From Dallia pectoralis (Eukaryota > Chordata > Actinopteri > Esociformes > Umbridae), in contig CM055745.1 in assembly GCA_029465975.1 (NCBI GenBank), positions 1,481,742-1,545,741 of the forward strand: a stretch of 64,000 bases of DNA, in the 5' to 3' direction. Every line of letters begins with the position of its first letter. Within the stretch, counting starts at the first letter, position 1. The position numbers and the translations under genes are program-made. The notes beneath the pieces were generated by a model, which was not told where the DNA came from, did not search any database, and saw nothing but the letters and a program-made list of their open reading frames with translations. This document shows, in pieces, positions 1-12,010 of this stretch.

Positions 1-222
1 CAAATACAGGTTTACAATCTAACGAATAGTTCAAATACAGGTTTACAATCTAACGAATAGTTCAAATACAGGTTTACAATCTAACGAATAGTTCAAATAC
101 AGGTTTACAATCTAACGAATAGTTCAAATACAGGTTTACAATCTAACGAATAGTTCAAATACAGGTTTACAATCTAACGAATATTTCGAATACAGGTTTA
201 CAATCTAACGAATAGTTCAAAT
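1..222. repeat. 31-bp minisatellite, about 7 copies
   Basis: Head-to-tail copies of a 31-bp unit with core CAGGTTTACAATCTAACGAA, nearly identical to one another. The array is cut by the window edge, so it continues upstream. No coding potential. Confidence 0.95.
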
Positions 223-325
223 GTGAATATGTCAACATTAAAAGTTCTGCTGAGATATGTTTATAGCCAGATATGGAGCTAGCTATTAATAATGGTGTTT
301 TATACTAGCTAACTACCGTATTTAA

Positions 326-592
326 GTCACTCAAAACACCAATAACTAATAGCTGTCACTCAATACACCAATAACTAATAGCTGTCACTCAAAACACCAA
401 TAACTTATAGCTGTCACTCAAAACACCAATAACTTATAGCATTCACTCAAAACACCAATAACTAATAGCATTCACGCAAAACACCAATAGCAGTCACTCA
501 AAACACCAATAGCAGTCACTCAAAACACCAATAGCAGTCACTCAAAACACCAATAGCAGTCACTCAATACACCAATAACTAATAGCAGTCAC
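326..592. repeat. Irregular minisatellite, 23-29 bp units
   Basis: Repeats of the core TCACTCAAAACACCAATA followed by ACTAATAGC or a shortened version, about ten copies. Length variation comes from presence or absence of the short TAACTAA segment. Confidence 0.9.
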
Positions 593-628
593 TATACTCT
601 AATAACTCTGGGATAGTAGCCTTCTAGA

Positions 629-2404
629 GTTAACAGTGTAGAGGTTGACTCTGGTTAACAGTGTAGAGGTTGACTCTGGTTAACAGTGTAGAGGTTGACT
701 CTGGTTAACAGTGTAGAGGTTGACTCTGGTTAACAGTGTAGAGGTTGACTCTGGTTAACAGTGTAGAGGTTGACTCTGGTTAACAGTGTAGAGGTTGACT
801 CTGGTTAACAGTGTAGAGGTTGACTCTGGTTAACAGTGTAGAGTGTTAACAGTGAGAGGTTGACTCTGGTTAACAGTGTAGAGGTTGACTCTGGTTAACA
901 GTGTAGAGGTTGACTCTGGTTAACAGTGTAGAGGTTGACTCTGGTTAACAGTGTAGAGGTTGACTCTGGTTAACAGTGTAGAGGTTGACTCTGGTTAACA
1001 GTGTAGAGGTTGACTCTGGTTAACAGTGTAGAGGTTGACTCTCTGGTTAACAGTGTAGAGGTTGACTCTGGTTAACAGTTAACAGTGTAGAGGTTGACTC
1101 TGGTTAACAGTGTAGAGGTTGACTCTGGTTAACAGTGTAGAGGTTGACTCTGGTTAACAGTGTAGAGGTTGACTCTGGTTAACAGTGTAGAGGTTGACTC
1201 TGGTTAACAGTGTAGAGGTTGACTCTGGTTAACAGTGTAGAGGTTGACTCTGGTTAACAGTGTAGAGGTTGACTCTGGTTAACAGTGTAGAGGTTGACTC
1301 TGGTTAACAGTGTAGAGGTTGACTCTGGTTAACAGTGAGAGGTTGACTCTGGTTAACAGTGTAGAGGTTGACTCTGGTTAACAGTGTAGAGGTTGACTCT
1401 GGTTAACAGTGTAGAGGTTGACTCTGGTTAACAGTGTAGAGGTTGACTCTGGTTAACAGTGTAGAGGTTGACTCTGGTTAGTGTAGAGGTTGACTCTGGT
1501 TAAGTGTAGAGGTTGACTCTGGTTAACAGTGTAGAGGTTGACTCTGGTTAACAGTGTAGAGGTTGACTCTGGTTAACAGTGTAGAGGTTGACTCTGGTTA
1601 ACAGTGTAGAGGTTGACTCTAGAGGTTGACTCTGGTTAACAGTGTAGAGGTTGACTCTGGTTAACAGTGTAGAGGTTGACTCTGGTTAACAGTGTAGAGG
1701 TTGACTCTGGTTAACAGTGTAGAGGTTGACTCTGGTTAACAGTGTAGAGGTTGACTCTGGTTAACAGTGTAGAGGTTGACTCTGGTTAACAGTGTAGAGG
1801 TTGACTCTGGTTAACAGTGTAGAGGTTGACTCTGGTTAACAGTGTAGAGGTTGACTCTGGTTAACAGTGTAGAGGTTGACTCTGGTTAACAGTGTAGAGG
1901 TTGACTCTGGTTAACAGTGTAGAGGTTGACTCTGGTTAACAGTGTAGAGGTTGACTCTGGTTAACAGTGTAGAGGTTGACTCTGGTTAACAGTGTAGAGG
2001 TTGACTCTGGTTAACAGTGTAGAGGTTGACTCTGGTTAACAGTGTAGAGGTTGACTCTGACTCTGGTTAACAGTGTAGAGGTTGACTCTCTAGAGAGGTT
2101 GACTCTGGTTAACAGTGTAGAGGTTGACTCTGGTTAAGTGTAGAGGTTGACTCTGGTGTAGAGGTTGACTCTGGTTAACAGTGTAGAGGTTGACTCTGGT
2201 TAACAGTGTAGAGGTTGACTCTGGTTAACAGTGTAGAGGTTGACTCTGGTTAACAGTGTAGAGGTTGACTCTGGTTAACAGTGTAGAGGTTGACTCTGGT
2301 TAACAGTGTAGAGGTTGACTCTGGTTAACAGTGTAGAGGTTGACTCTGGTACTGTGGCCTTCTAGATTTAACAGTGTAGAGGTTGACTGTGGCCTTCTAG
2401 ACAG
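629..2404. repeat. 25-bp minisatellite, about 70 copies
   Basis: Unit core GTTAACAGTGTAGAGGTTGA plus CTCTG. Copies are nearly identical, with a few partial units (around 840, 1075, 1480, 1620, 2060-2160). The same flanking phrase, GGCCTTCTAGA-like, is found on both sides, suggesting growth from a short original duplication. Confidence 0.97.
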
Positions 2405-2469
2405 AGTTGCCAAAAAGCCATTATTTTCAACCTTATAAACTACTAAGTTACTATGTTTTTCGTCTTTTT

Positions 2470-2580
2470 AATGCTTGATGCTGCGAAGGAAAGTACAGAT
2501 TTGAACCCAGACGGCAGCGGCGCGTTTGTGTCTTATAGCTAGCGGTCTAGACCACTGGACCTCCCCAGGACACGTTTCAT
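2470..2580 (-). mobile_element. tRNA-derived SINE-like fragment
   Basis: Read on the minus strand this stretch has a tRNA-like order: AGTGGTCTAGACC (A-box side) followed about 40 bases later by GGGTTCAAATCT, a good match to the RNA polymerase III B box GGTTCRANNCC. It does not fold as a functional tRNA by eye, so a SINE head is the likelier reading. The family is not identified. Confidence 0.45.
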
Positions 2581-4392
2581 GTATGTGACCACAAACCTTT
2601 TGAACAGTTGTGTACGGTTGCAGTGTACAATGGAACCTCTGTTGGTGCTTTAACAGCGATCTGGGTGCAGTCTTTCTTAGACTGTTGTCATGGCAAATAA
2701 CTGCATATTAGCATCAACCTTCAGAACTGAGTGGTAATGGCTGGCTCATTTTCATATGCTGAACTAATCAGCAAGGTCTTATTGGAAGTAGGTCAAGGCT
2801 TCAACCCTAAGCTCCATTTCTTTTGTTTGCTTCTAAAATAGGTTTGAAAAAGTGCTAACACAGGTTTTGGGAAAAATCTGCGGAGACAATTTGTGCTTTA
2901 TTCAAAACTCTTCCATGTGACGCATAAACATATATCAATATCAGCCATCTGCCATTAAAGTTCTCTTTTTGTCATATTTCAACAATAGTTTTAAAACGGC
3001 CTAAATTTATATAATTACTGTCTTTTATATGGAGTAGCTTATATTATCATTCAATGCACTGGTGTGGTCAAACTAAAAGTAGCCTTTAACATTGTGTGAA
3101 CTCTGAAGCAAATTAAGTCAAATAGTTAGATCCAAAATGCCATTTACACATTTTGATAAACAATTTCCATTTACTAGACAACATTTAGCAGCAGTTCCCT
3201 TATTTCACCACTTAGATTTCTTTTAATATCTGTCCATTCTTTTTAAAGTCATAAGCACATTTTCTCAAATTGTACTGACAAATTATTAGCTCTGTTACTT
3301 TTTGTATGCACTTACATTAAAACAAATAAACACATAATGAGTAGGTTCAAGGCTTTAGGGAATCTAGGAAAAGAAAAACAAAAGCTAGTACTACAAAAGA
3401 CTTCAACTGTACGTGCACAGAATGTCCTGAATAATAACAAATTGAATAAATAGGATGAAACACTAATCCCTTTGTAGTTTGGTAACTTTACTGATGACTG
3501 TAGAATAGGAGTTAAGAAAAGATGCCAACATTTTGCGTTTCTTGTAATGCTCTCTGTAGGTCGATTATGGCTATAGACAGTAATCTCATGCACCTTTTGT
3601 CATTTTTGCCTCTGGTCGTATGACACGCATGATGTAGGCTCTGAGAAGGTATTGGCTGTACAAAGAGACAATTGAAGAAAGATGGAGAAGCCTATTTCAG
3701 AAGAAACCCTGGCCCTGTACACCTCTTACATAAACTGGCTAACAGCTGTTTTTTGCTCAGTCAGAGCTGCTATTCTCCCTGCACCCTGGAGATATGGGAA
3801 CACTAATCTTTGCTTGGCAACCGTTGTTGTTACATTAGGAGAAGCCCTTCGAATATCTATTTTGAAAGGCCCTTGTTATAGGCTTTGCCGAACTCACAAC
3901 CAGATTATGGAAATGTGTACGAAACAAGGGTTCTTCTCCTCGTTCATCTGCGATAGTCGTGTTTTACATGAAGGACGTCTTTGTTAGCGTTGGCCGCAAG
4001 GCATCGCTGAATACATATGCCTCTGTTTGTCCAACATGTTTGTGTTTTCTACACTTCACTTCAATCCCACATTCACACCTTCTGTCGCAGCAAGAGATTG
4101 GGTACAACATACTTCTATATGTGTTAAGCCGTTCCCTGGCAAGATATTTGACATCAAGTCATGGATTAAATAATTGAACCAACTCGAACATCGACTTAGT
4201 ATTCAGCGCACATTTGAAAATAACCGCTGGTTAATTGGGTTGAATAAATGAAACAATTCTTTAATAACTGTAGAATGGGATACCGATCACTCGAACGTGA
4301 CAGCAACATCTTACCTCCGATTCTCTAAGAAAAGCATCAACACTATAAAGATCAAATGTTTAATGTCAGAGACTGTTATGTGACACTACCTA
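2581..4392. other. Non-repetitive flank, no gene recognised
   Basis: AT-rich single-copy-looking sequence. Short open frames exist (for example 3682-3987 on + and 3312-3593 on -), but none shows a recognisable domain, splice pattern or codon signature. It may be the upstream intergenic region or a 5' non-coding intron of pot1. Confidence 0.5.
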
Positions 4393-4735
4393 CAGTTGAA
4401 GTCAGACATACATACACCTTAGCCAAATAACTTGACACATAGCTTTTCACGATTCTGACATTTCATCCTAGTAAATATTTCCTGTCTTCTGTCATTTAAG
4501 AACAGCACTTTCTTATGTCAGTTAAGAAGCAAGCTTCGCACAATAAGTTAGTTAAATATTGGTCCATTCCTCAGGTCGGGTTTCTAGCCCTCCTTGCTGG
4601 CACACATCTTCAGTTGTGCCCACGGATATTCTGGTCGAGGTCTGAATGAGGCTGGCACTTGTTGGCCATTTTCGACACTTTTGTTAGTATGTTTCGTGTA
4701 ATTGTCTCTCTTTAGGGGACCCTTTGGCACCAAGC
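4393..4735 (-). mobile_element. Decayed Tc1/mariner (Sleeping Beauty-type) transposon fragment
   Basis: It begins with CAGTTGAAGTCAGACATACA, which closely resembles the terminal inverted repeat of salmonid and cyprinid Tc1-like elements. After it comes the antisense remainder of a transposase region (CACAATAAGTTAG, TCCTTGCTGGCACACA, TTCAGTTGTGCCCAC). Only pieces remain, with many substitutions and gaps, and there is no open transposase frame. Confidence 0.75.
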
Positions 4736-4760
4736 TTTAACTTTCATGAGTAGTTGGTGT

Positions 4761-5056
4761 TGGGCAGCTTATGTCACTTTGATTTATGACCCCCCAAGTG
4801 GGCGTTCCTATCAAGTCATATGACATGTAGGCGGGACTTCCAGTTTGTTAGGGTGGGACTTCCTGTGTGAGATATGTTAGGGGTTGGACTTGTGTTTGAC
4901 GAGGGTATGTCGTGCCTTACTACATTCAATAAAAAACAAAGCAGGAACTCCTGCCTTAGCGTACGTCACACAGGAAGTCCCGCCCTAACAAACTGGGAGT
5001 CTCGCCCTACCTGTCAAATGACTTGACTTAAATCAAAGTGGCATAAGCTGCCCTAC
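4761..5056. repeat. Long imperfect inverted repeat (foldback element)
   Basis: Left arm about 4761-4870 and right arm about 4966-5056 are reverse complements over most of their length. Shared blocks include GGCAGCTTATG, CACTTTGATTTA, TCAAGTCAT and CAGTTTGTTAGGG. The loop of about 95 bases carries an AATAAA. The left arm has roughly 20 extra bases near 4790-4810. This resembles a non-autonomous foldback DNA element; the family is not identified. Confidence 0.75.
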
Positions 5057-5196
5057 GTTACGTAACGTTAGTAACGTTGAATACCAACATAACCAAAAGT
5101 TTTTAAGGAACTGCCTTGCAGAAATGGTCAAATAATGTTTACCAGGTATATTCAGTAAGAAGTATGTTGTCTTTACTTCAATGTTATTCTCCAAAA

Positions 5197-5641
5197 TGTG
5201 TGACCTAATACGTGTTCATGAGGCTGAACTAGTTCTAGTATTGTAGTGGGGTTCTGGGTTCTCTGGTAGATGTGTGACCTAATACGTGTTCATGAGGCTG
5301 AACTAGTTCTAGTATTGTAGTGGGGTTCTGGGTTCTCTGGTAGATGTGTGACCTAATACGTGTTCATGAGGCTGAACTAGTTCTAGTATTGTAGTGGGGT
5401 TCTGGGTTCTCTGGTAGATGTGTGACCTAATACGTGTTCATGAGGCTGAACTAGTTCTAGTATTGTAGTGGGGTTCTGGGTTCTCTGGTAGATGTGTGAC
5501 CTAATACGTGTTCATGAGGCTGAACTAGTTCTAGTATTGTAGTGGGGTTCTGGGTTCTCTGGTAGATGTGTGACCTAATACGTGTTCATGAGGCTGAACT
5601 AGTACTAGTATTGTAGTGGGGTTCTGGGTTCTCTGGTAGAT
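5197..5641. repeat. 74-bp minisatellite, 6 copies
   Basis: Exact 74-base spacing of TGTGTGACCTAATACGTG at 5197, 5271, 5345, 5419, 5493 and 5567. Copies are almost identical, implying recent expansion. Confidence 0.97.
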
Positions 5642-5921
5642 ATAACTGAGCTATACTGTGTAAATGAAGAAGTCTTTGTCTTATTAATTTATCCGATTCC
5701 ACAACACACCCTGCGTGATTTCTATAGGATTGAATTTTGGGCTTTGATTCAGCGACTCTATAATCCTTGTTTTGCACATCGGGAGCCCGCGAACATTTAA
5801 CACCTGATGGAGAACACATGCAGGGACTGTTTGGAATGTTCTGTAAGGTGTGTAGGAGACCACAAGCACACCTGCTCCAGATGTGGACTAATCTGGTGGC
5901 TTTTAAAGGGAGATTAGGCAC
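5642..5921. other. Non-repetitive segment, possible Tc1 debris
   Basis: No gene seen. The phrase TTCTATAGGATTGAATTTTG near 5720 resembles the antisense transposase region of Tc1-like elements, so this may be another heavily decayed fragment, but the match is short. Confidence 0.3.
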
Positions 5922-6180
5922 CACGTAAGGAGAGACAAACTGAGACTAAAATACTGTGTGGGTTTCTCTGAGACGGGAGGACATTCTGTTAATAACCGCA
6001 ACATCACAATTTACTGTATTAAATGCTAGTGCACGTTTACTGTACGTGTGCACGTAAAGAGAGACACACTGAGACTAAAACACTGTGTGGGTTTCTCTGA
6101 GACGGGAGGACATTCTGTTAATTAACGAAACATCACAATTTACTGTATTAAATGCTAGTGCACGTTTACTGTACGTGTGC
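5922..6180. repeat. 129-bp tandem duplication
   Basis: Two adjacent copies, 5922-6050 and 6051-6180, share CACGTAA(G/A)GAGAGACA at the start and ACTGTACGTGTGCAC at the end, with a handful of differences. Confidence 0.9.
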
Positions 6181-6644
6181 ACTTTTAACACCTATTTATT
6201 GTGAAATCGTCTTCTGATTTGGCCTTTGTTGTGAGCGTTGTCCTCAAGCACAGCTGGGTGGGTGTTTCTCTGTGAGTCATGTAACCTTCAGAATGCCACA
6301 CGCGCTAAGCTAGGGATTTAGGCCCTAAGTCCGTAAGCAAACGGGACGACAGGGCACTGGAAATGTCATCTCTGTCATTGTTTTTGTAACTGCACCTGTC
6401 AAGTATGAAGGGAGTGGAAGAGACAACACGCACGTGACAGATGTTTACCCCTGGAATATCTAATGCCCGCAGTATGTTTGGCATAGCTCTGTTTTTAATA
6501 CGATTTGTTTTGTGTGTTAGTTGGTATCATCCCCTCTGTTAAGCTACTAGTGTATATATATATATATATGGTTAATGCTGTTGTGTTCTCTGTGTAAATG
6601 TGCAGATGGGTTCTATTGTCTTTAGCACTGTCCCTTTAGTTCTG

Positions 6645-6853
6645 CATGGGTGCCAACCTGGGTGCCAATATAGGTGCCAACCTGGGTGCCAATATAGGTG
6701 CCAATATAGGTGCCAACCTGGATGCCAATATAGGTGCCAATATAGGTGCCAACCTGGGTGCCAATATAGGTGCCAATATAGGTGCCAACCTGGGTGCCAA
6801 TATAGGTGCCAACCTGGGTGCCAATATAGGTGCCAACCTGGGTGCCAATATAA
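6645..6853. repeat. 12/24-bp minisatellite
   Basis: Alternating GGGTGCCAATATA and GGTGCCAACCT half-units, about 17 copies. It produces short stop-free frames on both strands that are not genes. Confidence 0.93.
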
Positions 6854-8418
6854 GCCACTCTCCTTCTCAAGATACTAAGGCACTCTCCCTCTGAAGACAA
6901 ATGTATAAGAAACTCTTCCTATGTTGTTTTAAACACTGAGCCGTGAGTGGACCCAAGCTTTATTGCTTGCTGCTGTCTGTTCCTAGATGGATTTCTTCCA
7001 CAAAGTGAGGGTTCAGGTGGGAGACAACCCAAGGACAAGTGTCTGATTCAGGTTCTGCCGGGCCCTGCCATTAGTCATTCCCCTCTTCACTCGTGGACAG
7101 ACGGTCTGACTGGTGCAGAGTGACGCTGACTTTTAAATTGGGTCTCTGTGAGAGAGTGGCCTGTGCTCTGGCAGACTCCAGTGTACACGCCCACACCGGC
7201 CTGCATCCCAGCTGATATGGGAACAGTGGGGAAATACCTGCTCTGTTTTATCTCCAATGGGATTTATAGCCACAGCTGCAAAAGCACGAAACCGAGCCAG
7301 TGGCGTTTTTATAGTCAGGAGATGAACCTTTGTCATCGGCTAATGTCAAGGCAATTGGGATTTTATCCGTAGGGCGTGGGGACCGGCGTGATCGATCAAA
7401 TAAAGAGGAGACTTAATGGCAGTTAATAAAGTAAAACTATTCCTGAGCTCCTTGATGAATGATTTGTCCATTGCGGTTCGGTGGCGACGGGGGGGGCGGT
7501 TATGTTGTGGTCAGTTGTGGATGTTGTGAGCATTAAATAAAGTCGGTTTATGTGTCGCCCCGTCGCCATACGTCAATAATTATGGACACCTAAAAATATA
7601 GCGTCTTGTGGTACGGACAGCTTTCTTTGGAATGTTAGGTGCCAGAGAGAAAGATGTGTTTGCTCCTGGGTTTGGTCTTCAACACGTCTACTCTGAGGCC
7701 GTGGTCGACCCAGCTGTGGTTGTGTACACACCTGTTGTAGCCCGCTTTCCATTGTGGTTCTGACACGTGAACCTCTCCATTAATCATTTGTTAGGCTGTT
7801 AGGCTAATTAGCCTCCTGCTTAACGAGCGCTTTGAGTCGGGCCAGGCTGGAGGTCTGTGAGCGAGGAACATGGAAGGCAGCTGTCATCACAGCGGGCCGA
7901 GACTAGTGACATTTAACTGGGCGTGGGCGGCCACCAAGCTCCAGGCCTGGGGGGGTATTTAAATATGGGGAAACCTCACCCCTGCTATACCGCACTGTGT
8001 CTGCGGTTCTGAGGGGAAGATAGAACAACTATTTTGTGATTCAACTATGGAGTGTTTTCTGAGTACAGTGAGCCCTCCCGGCTTAAAGGGAGAACCGGGT
8101 AACAGCAGTAGGTGGCGTCAAGTGTTCGGTCCAGTTGGTGTTTTGACAGGATAATTGTTTGTGTTTTGACAGGATAATTGTTTGTGTTTGGGAAAGAGTG
8201 GATTTGTCCAGAGCACTTTGCTATGTGTTAGGGGGTTCATTGTGCTGGATACTTCTGTCAGAGGATCATTCTGAATTGGATATTACTACTAGTTTTACAC
8301 AAATCAGTTAGCATTTCCTGTCCCAGCTAATGATGGTTTATTATTTAAATTGGGGACATTTTCCCCTTTTGTACCAGCTTATCAGTGATTCATGCAGCCC
8401 AATCAGTCACGATGACTA
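6854..8418. other. Non-repetitive upstream region
   Basis: No protein-coding signal recognised. This single-copy stretch is the best place to look for the pot1 promoter and 5' non-coding exon, because exon 1 opens with a splice acceptor and so must be preceded by another exon. A short G-run (GGGGGGGCGG near 7490) and a TTTAAATA at about 7958 are the only promoter-like hints. Confidence 0.4.
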
Positions 8419-8778
8419 ATGACTGTTCTTATTTTACCACCCATGTCACATATTGGAGGCTTCCTTACAGACTGTTTCTTATTCTACCATCCCATGCCAC
8501 GTATTGAAGGAGCCTGCCTTACTGACTGTTTCTTATTCTACCATCCCATGGCACATATTGCAGGACCCTGCCTTACTGACTGTTTCTTATTCTACCATCC
8601 CATGGTACATATTGCAGGAGCCTGCCTTACTGACTGTTTCTTATTCTCCCATCCCATGGCACATATTGCAGGACCCTGCCTTACTGACTGTTTCTTATTC
8701 TACCATCCCATGGTACAGATTGCAGGAGCCTGCCTTACTGACTGTTTCTTATTCTACCATCCCATGGCACGTAATGCA
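8419..8778. repeat. 54-bp minisatellite, about 6.5 copies
   Basis: Unit contains CCATCCCATGGCACATATTG and CCTTACTGACTGTTTCTTA. Because 54 is a multiple of three it leaves two overlapping open frames on +, with no sign that either is translated. It lies 280 bases before pot1 exon 1, probably in the first intron. Confidence 0.93.
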
Positions 8779-9069
8779 GCACTCAAGGCTCACCACACAA
8801 ATTCCACTTTAAACAAACAAGCACTGACAGGGAACTCTCTAGCACCTGTTGGTAATGCATGACATCTCCCCCTGTACGTCCAGTGTGTTATATTTCTTTT
8901 ATTGTGATGATCTGTGTTTTTCTTCCTAATCAACAGTTACAATTGTTATTCATCTTTTAAAGTTTAGTTTTTTTTCCAGATTTCTCATTGTCAGGATATT
9001 TTTTCTTCACTTTGCTTGCACTTTTAACTGCATACGTTTTCTGTTTTATGTTCAGATATTTTTGAAGTC

Positions 9070-9201
9070 ATGCCCATCCACGTAGTCAAAGACGGGCCCG
9101 GTCCCCACACCCAGGTGCCCGCTCAGGTGCCCGCTCATCTCCAGACGATTCCCATTCCTCTCATCAGCACCACTGCAGACACTACTGACAGGGCTGTAAA
9201 G
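9070..9201 (+). CDS. pot1: pot1 coding exon 1 (residues 1-44)
   Basis: Acceptor TTTTATGTTCAG ends at 9055. The ATG at 9070 (G at -3) is the first in the exon and opens a frame starting MPIHVVKDGPGP. Phase 0 end at ...RAVK, donor AAAG|GTGGGT. The peptide is rich in Pro and Gln (QVPAQVPAH) and has no recognised fold. Fourteen bases of 5' UTR precede the ATG in this exon. The exon's last 23 bases plus the donor are the seed of the intron 1 minisatellite. Downstream donor copies would bring in a TGA within eight codons, so the first donor must be the productive one. Confidence 0.85.
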
Positions 9202-10121
9202 GTGGGTCTGAGTGTACACTACTGACAGTAGGGCTGTAAAGGTGGGTCTGAGTGTACACTACTGACAGTAGGGCTGTAAAGGTGGGTCTGAGTGTACACT
9301 ACTGACAGGGCTGTAAAGGTGGGTCTGAGTGTACACTACTGACGGTAGGGCTGTAAAGGTGGGTCTGAGTGTACACTACTGACAGTAGGGCTGTAAAGGT
9401 GGGTCTGAGTGTACACTACTGACAGTAGGGCTGTAAAGGTGGGTCTGAGTGTACACTACTGACAGTAGGGCTGTAAAGGTGGGTCTGAGTGTACACTACT
9501 GACAGTAGGGCTGTAAAGGTGGGTCTGAGTGTACACTACTGACAGTAGGGCTGTAAAGGTGGGTCTGAGTGTACACTACTGACAGTAGGGCTGTAAAGGT
9601 GGATCTGAGTGTACACTACTGACAGGGCTGTAAAGGTGGGTCTGAGTGTACACTACTGACAGTAGGGCTGTAAAGGTGGGTCTGAGTGTACACTACTGAC
9701 AGTAGGGCTGTAAAGGTGGGTCTGAGTGTACACTACTGACAGTAGGGCTGTAAAGGTGGGTCTGAGTGTACACTACTGACAGTAGGGCTGTAAAGGTGGG
9801 TCTGAGTGTACACTACTGACAGTAGGGCTGTAAAGGTGGGTCTGAGTGTACACTACTGACAGTAGGGCTGTAAAGGTGGGTCTGAGTGTACACTACTGAC
9901 AGTAGGGCTGTAAAGGTGGGTCTGAGTGTACACTACTGACAGTAGGGCTGTAAAGGTGAGTCTGAGTGTACACTACTGACAGTAGGGCTGTAAAGGTGGG
10001 TCTGAGTGTACACTACTGACGGTAGGGCTGTAAAGGTGGGTCTGAGTGTACACTACTGACGGTAGGGCTGTAAAGGTGGGTCTGAGTGTACACTACTGAC
10101 GGTAGGGCTGTAAAGGTGGGT
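9181..10121 (+). repeat. 40-bp minisatellite made of the exon 1 splice donor
   Basis: About 23 copies. Each holds the exon 1 tail (CACTACTGACAG...GGCTGTAAAG) and the intron start GTGGGTCTGAGTGT. Most copies have a 3-base TAG insertion relative to the exon (40 against 37 bp). Nearly every copy keeps the donor AAAG|GTGGGT. Confidence 0.95.
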
Positions 10122-10544
10122 CTTTTTCTCGTAGTCTTGTCAGCCAGTCAAACAAACAACTGGTTAAACTACCAGAAGGATTTATATATTTTTTACATAC
10201 ATTGGTACCCTTAAAGCTCATTGAAATAATGCTTCATTCCTTCTGAAAAGTGATGACATTAAAAACCATTGCATCTTGAATACTTCCATGCCGTTGGTAT
10301 GTCATCGAATAAAGCAAAGATGTGGTGAAAAAGAGATGATTTATCTAATATATTTCAATATGGCCTGAACACATTTGTTTGCATGTCGTTGGTGCATAGC
10401 AGATAAAGCAATTATCTAAACACACACTCTCTCCTCCATTTTCTGTCTTAAGGAGTTATGAGCTTATTGGCTTTTAATTTAGATTTTTATGAGGTCAATA
10501 CTTGAGTGGGATCTAAAATTGTATTTGCATTTTTTTTTTGCCAG

Positions 10545-10617
10545 GGACGAGTTATTCATAAAGGGCCCTTGGTTTCAATAGGAGAAGACTACTATGTGCT
10601 GAAGACTGTGATTCAAG
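10545..10617 (+). CDS. pot1: pot1 coding exon 2 (residues 45-69)
   Basis: A T-rich tract and TTTTTGCCAG acceptor end at 10544. The exon reads GRVIHKGPLVSIG...YYVLKTVIQ and ends in phase 1 before GTATGA. Alternating hydrophobic and charged residues look like the first two strands of an OB-type barrel. This region has no counterpart in human POT1 but fits the longer N terminus of non-mammalian POT1 proteins. A minisatellite begins at its donor. Confidence 0.85.
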
Positions 10618-12010
10618 GTATGAGAATGAGGTATGATTTAAAATGAGGTATGGTATATGAAATAAAATGAGGTATGAATTAAAATGAGGTATGGTATATG
10701 AAATAAAATGAGGTATGAATTAAAATGAGGTATGAATTAAAATGAGGTATGGTATATGCATTAAAATGAGGTATGAATTAAAATGAGGTATGGTGTATGA
10801 ATTAAAATGAGGTATGAATTAAAATGAGGTACGGTGTATGAATTAAAATGAGGTATGAATTAAAATGAGGTATGGTATATGAATTAAAATGAGGTATGAA
10901 TTAAAATGAGGTACGGTGTATGAATTAAAATGAGGTATGAATTAAAATGAGGTATGGTATATGAATTAAAATGAGGTATGAATTAAAATGAGGTACAGTG
11001 TATGAATTAAAATGAGGTATGAATTAAAATGAGGTATGAATTAAAATGATGTATGGGGTATGAAATTAAAATGAGGTATGATTAAAATGAGGTGTGGTAT
11101 ATGAATTAAAATGAGGTATAAATTAAAATGAGGTGTGGTATATGAAATAAAATGAGGTATGAATTAAAATGAGGTATGGTGTATGAATTAAAATGAGGTA
11201 TGAATTAAAATGAGGTATGATTTAAACTGAGGTACGGTGTATGAATTAAAATGAGGTATGAATTAAAATGAGGTATGGTATATGAATTAAAATGAGGTAT
11301 GGTATATGAATTAAAATGAGGTATGAATTAAAATGAGGTACGGTGTATGAATTAAAATGAGGTATGAATTAAAATGAGGTATGGTTCATGAATTAAAATG
11401 AGGTATGATTTAAAATGAGGTACAGTGTATGAATTAAAATGAGGTATGAATTAAAATGAGGTATGGGGTATGAATTTAAATGAGGTATGGGGTATGAATT
11501 AAAATGAGGTATGATTAAAATGAGGTGTGGTATATGAATTAAAATGAGGTATGAATTAAAATGAGGTATGATTAAAATGAGGTATGGTGTATGAATTAAA
11601 ATGAGGTATGGTGTACGAATTAAAATGAGGTATTGGGTAAAATGAGGTATGGTGTATGAATTAAAATGAGGTATGGGCTATGAATTAAAATGAGGTATGA
11701 ATTTAAATGAGTTATGGGGTATGAATTAAAATGAGGTATGGTGTATGAATTAAAATGAGTTATGGGGTATGAATTAAAATGAGGTATAAATTAAAATGAG
11801 GTATGGGGTATGAATTAAAATGAGGTATGAATTAAAATGAGCTATGGGGTATGAATTTAAATGGTGTATGAATTAAAATGAGGTATGGGGTATGAATTAA
11901 AATGAGGTATGAATTAAAATGAGGTATGGGGTATGAATTAAAATGAGGTATGGGGTATGAATTAAAATGAGGTACGGGTCATGGATTAAAATGAGGTACG
12001 GTGAGTGAAT
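10616..12010 (+). repeat. 17-19-bp minisatellite built on the exon 2 donor motif
   Basis: It starts directly at the exon 2 donor (AAG|GTATGAGAATGAGGTATGA) and repeats GAATTAAAATGAGGTATG, with interspersed GGTGTATG/GGTATATG variants. The total is about 75 copies of a GAG|GTATGA donor-like core. Divergence between copies is higher than in the neighbouring arrays. Confidence 0.93.

Noticed and set aside
2470..2580. Functional tRNA gene
   Set aside because: B-box-like and A-box-like words are present but arm pairing is poor by eye; a SINE head fits better.
3682..4177. Two short + frames in the upstream flank
   Set aside because: No similarity recognised, no repeat or splice logic; lengths are expected by chance.
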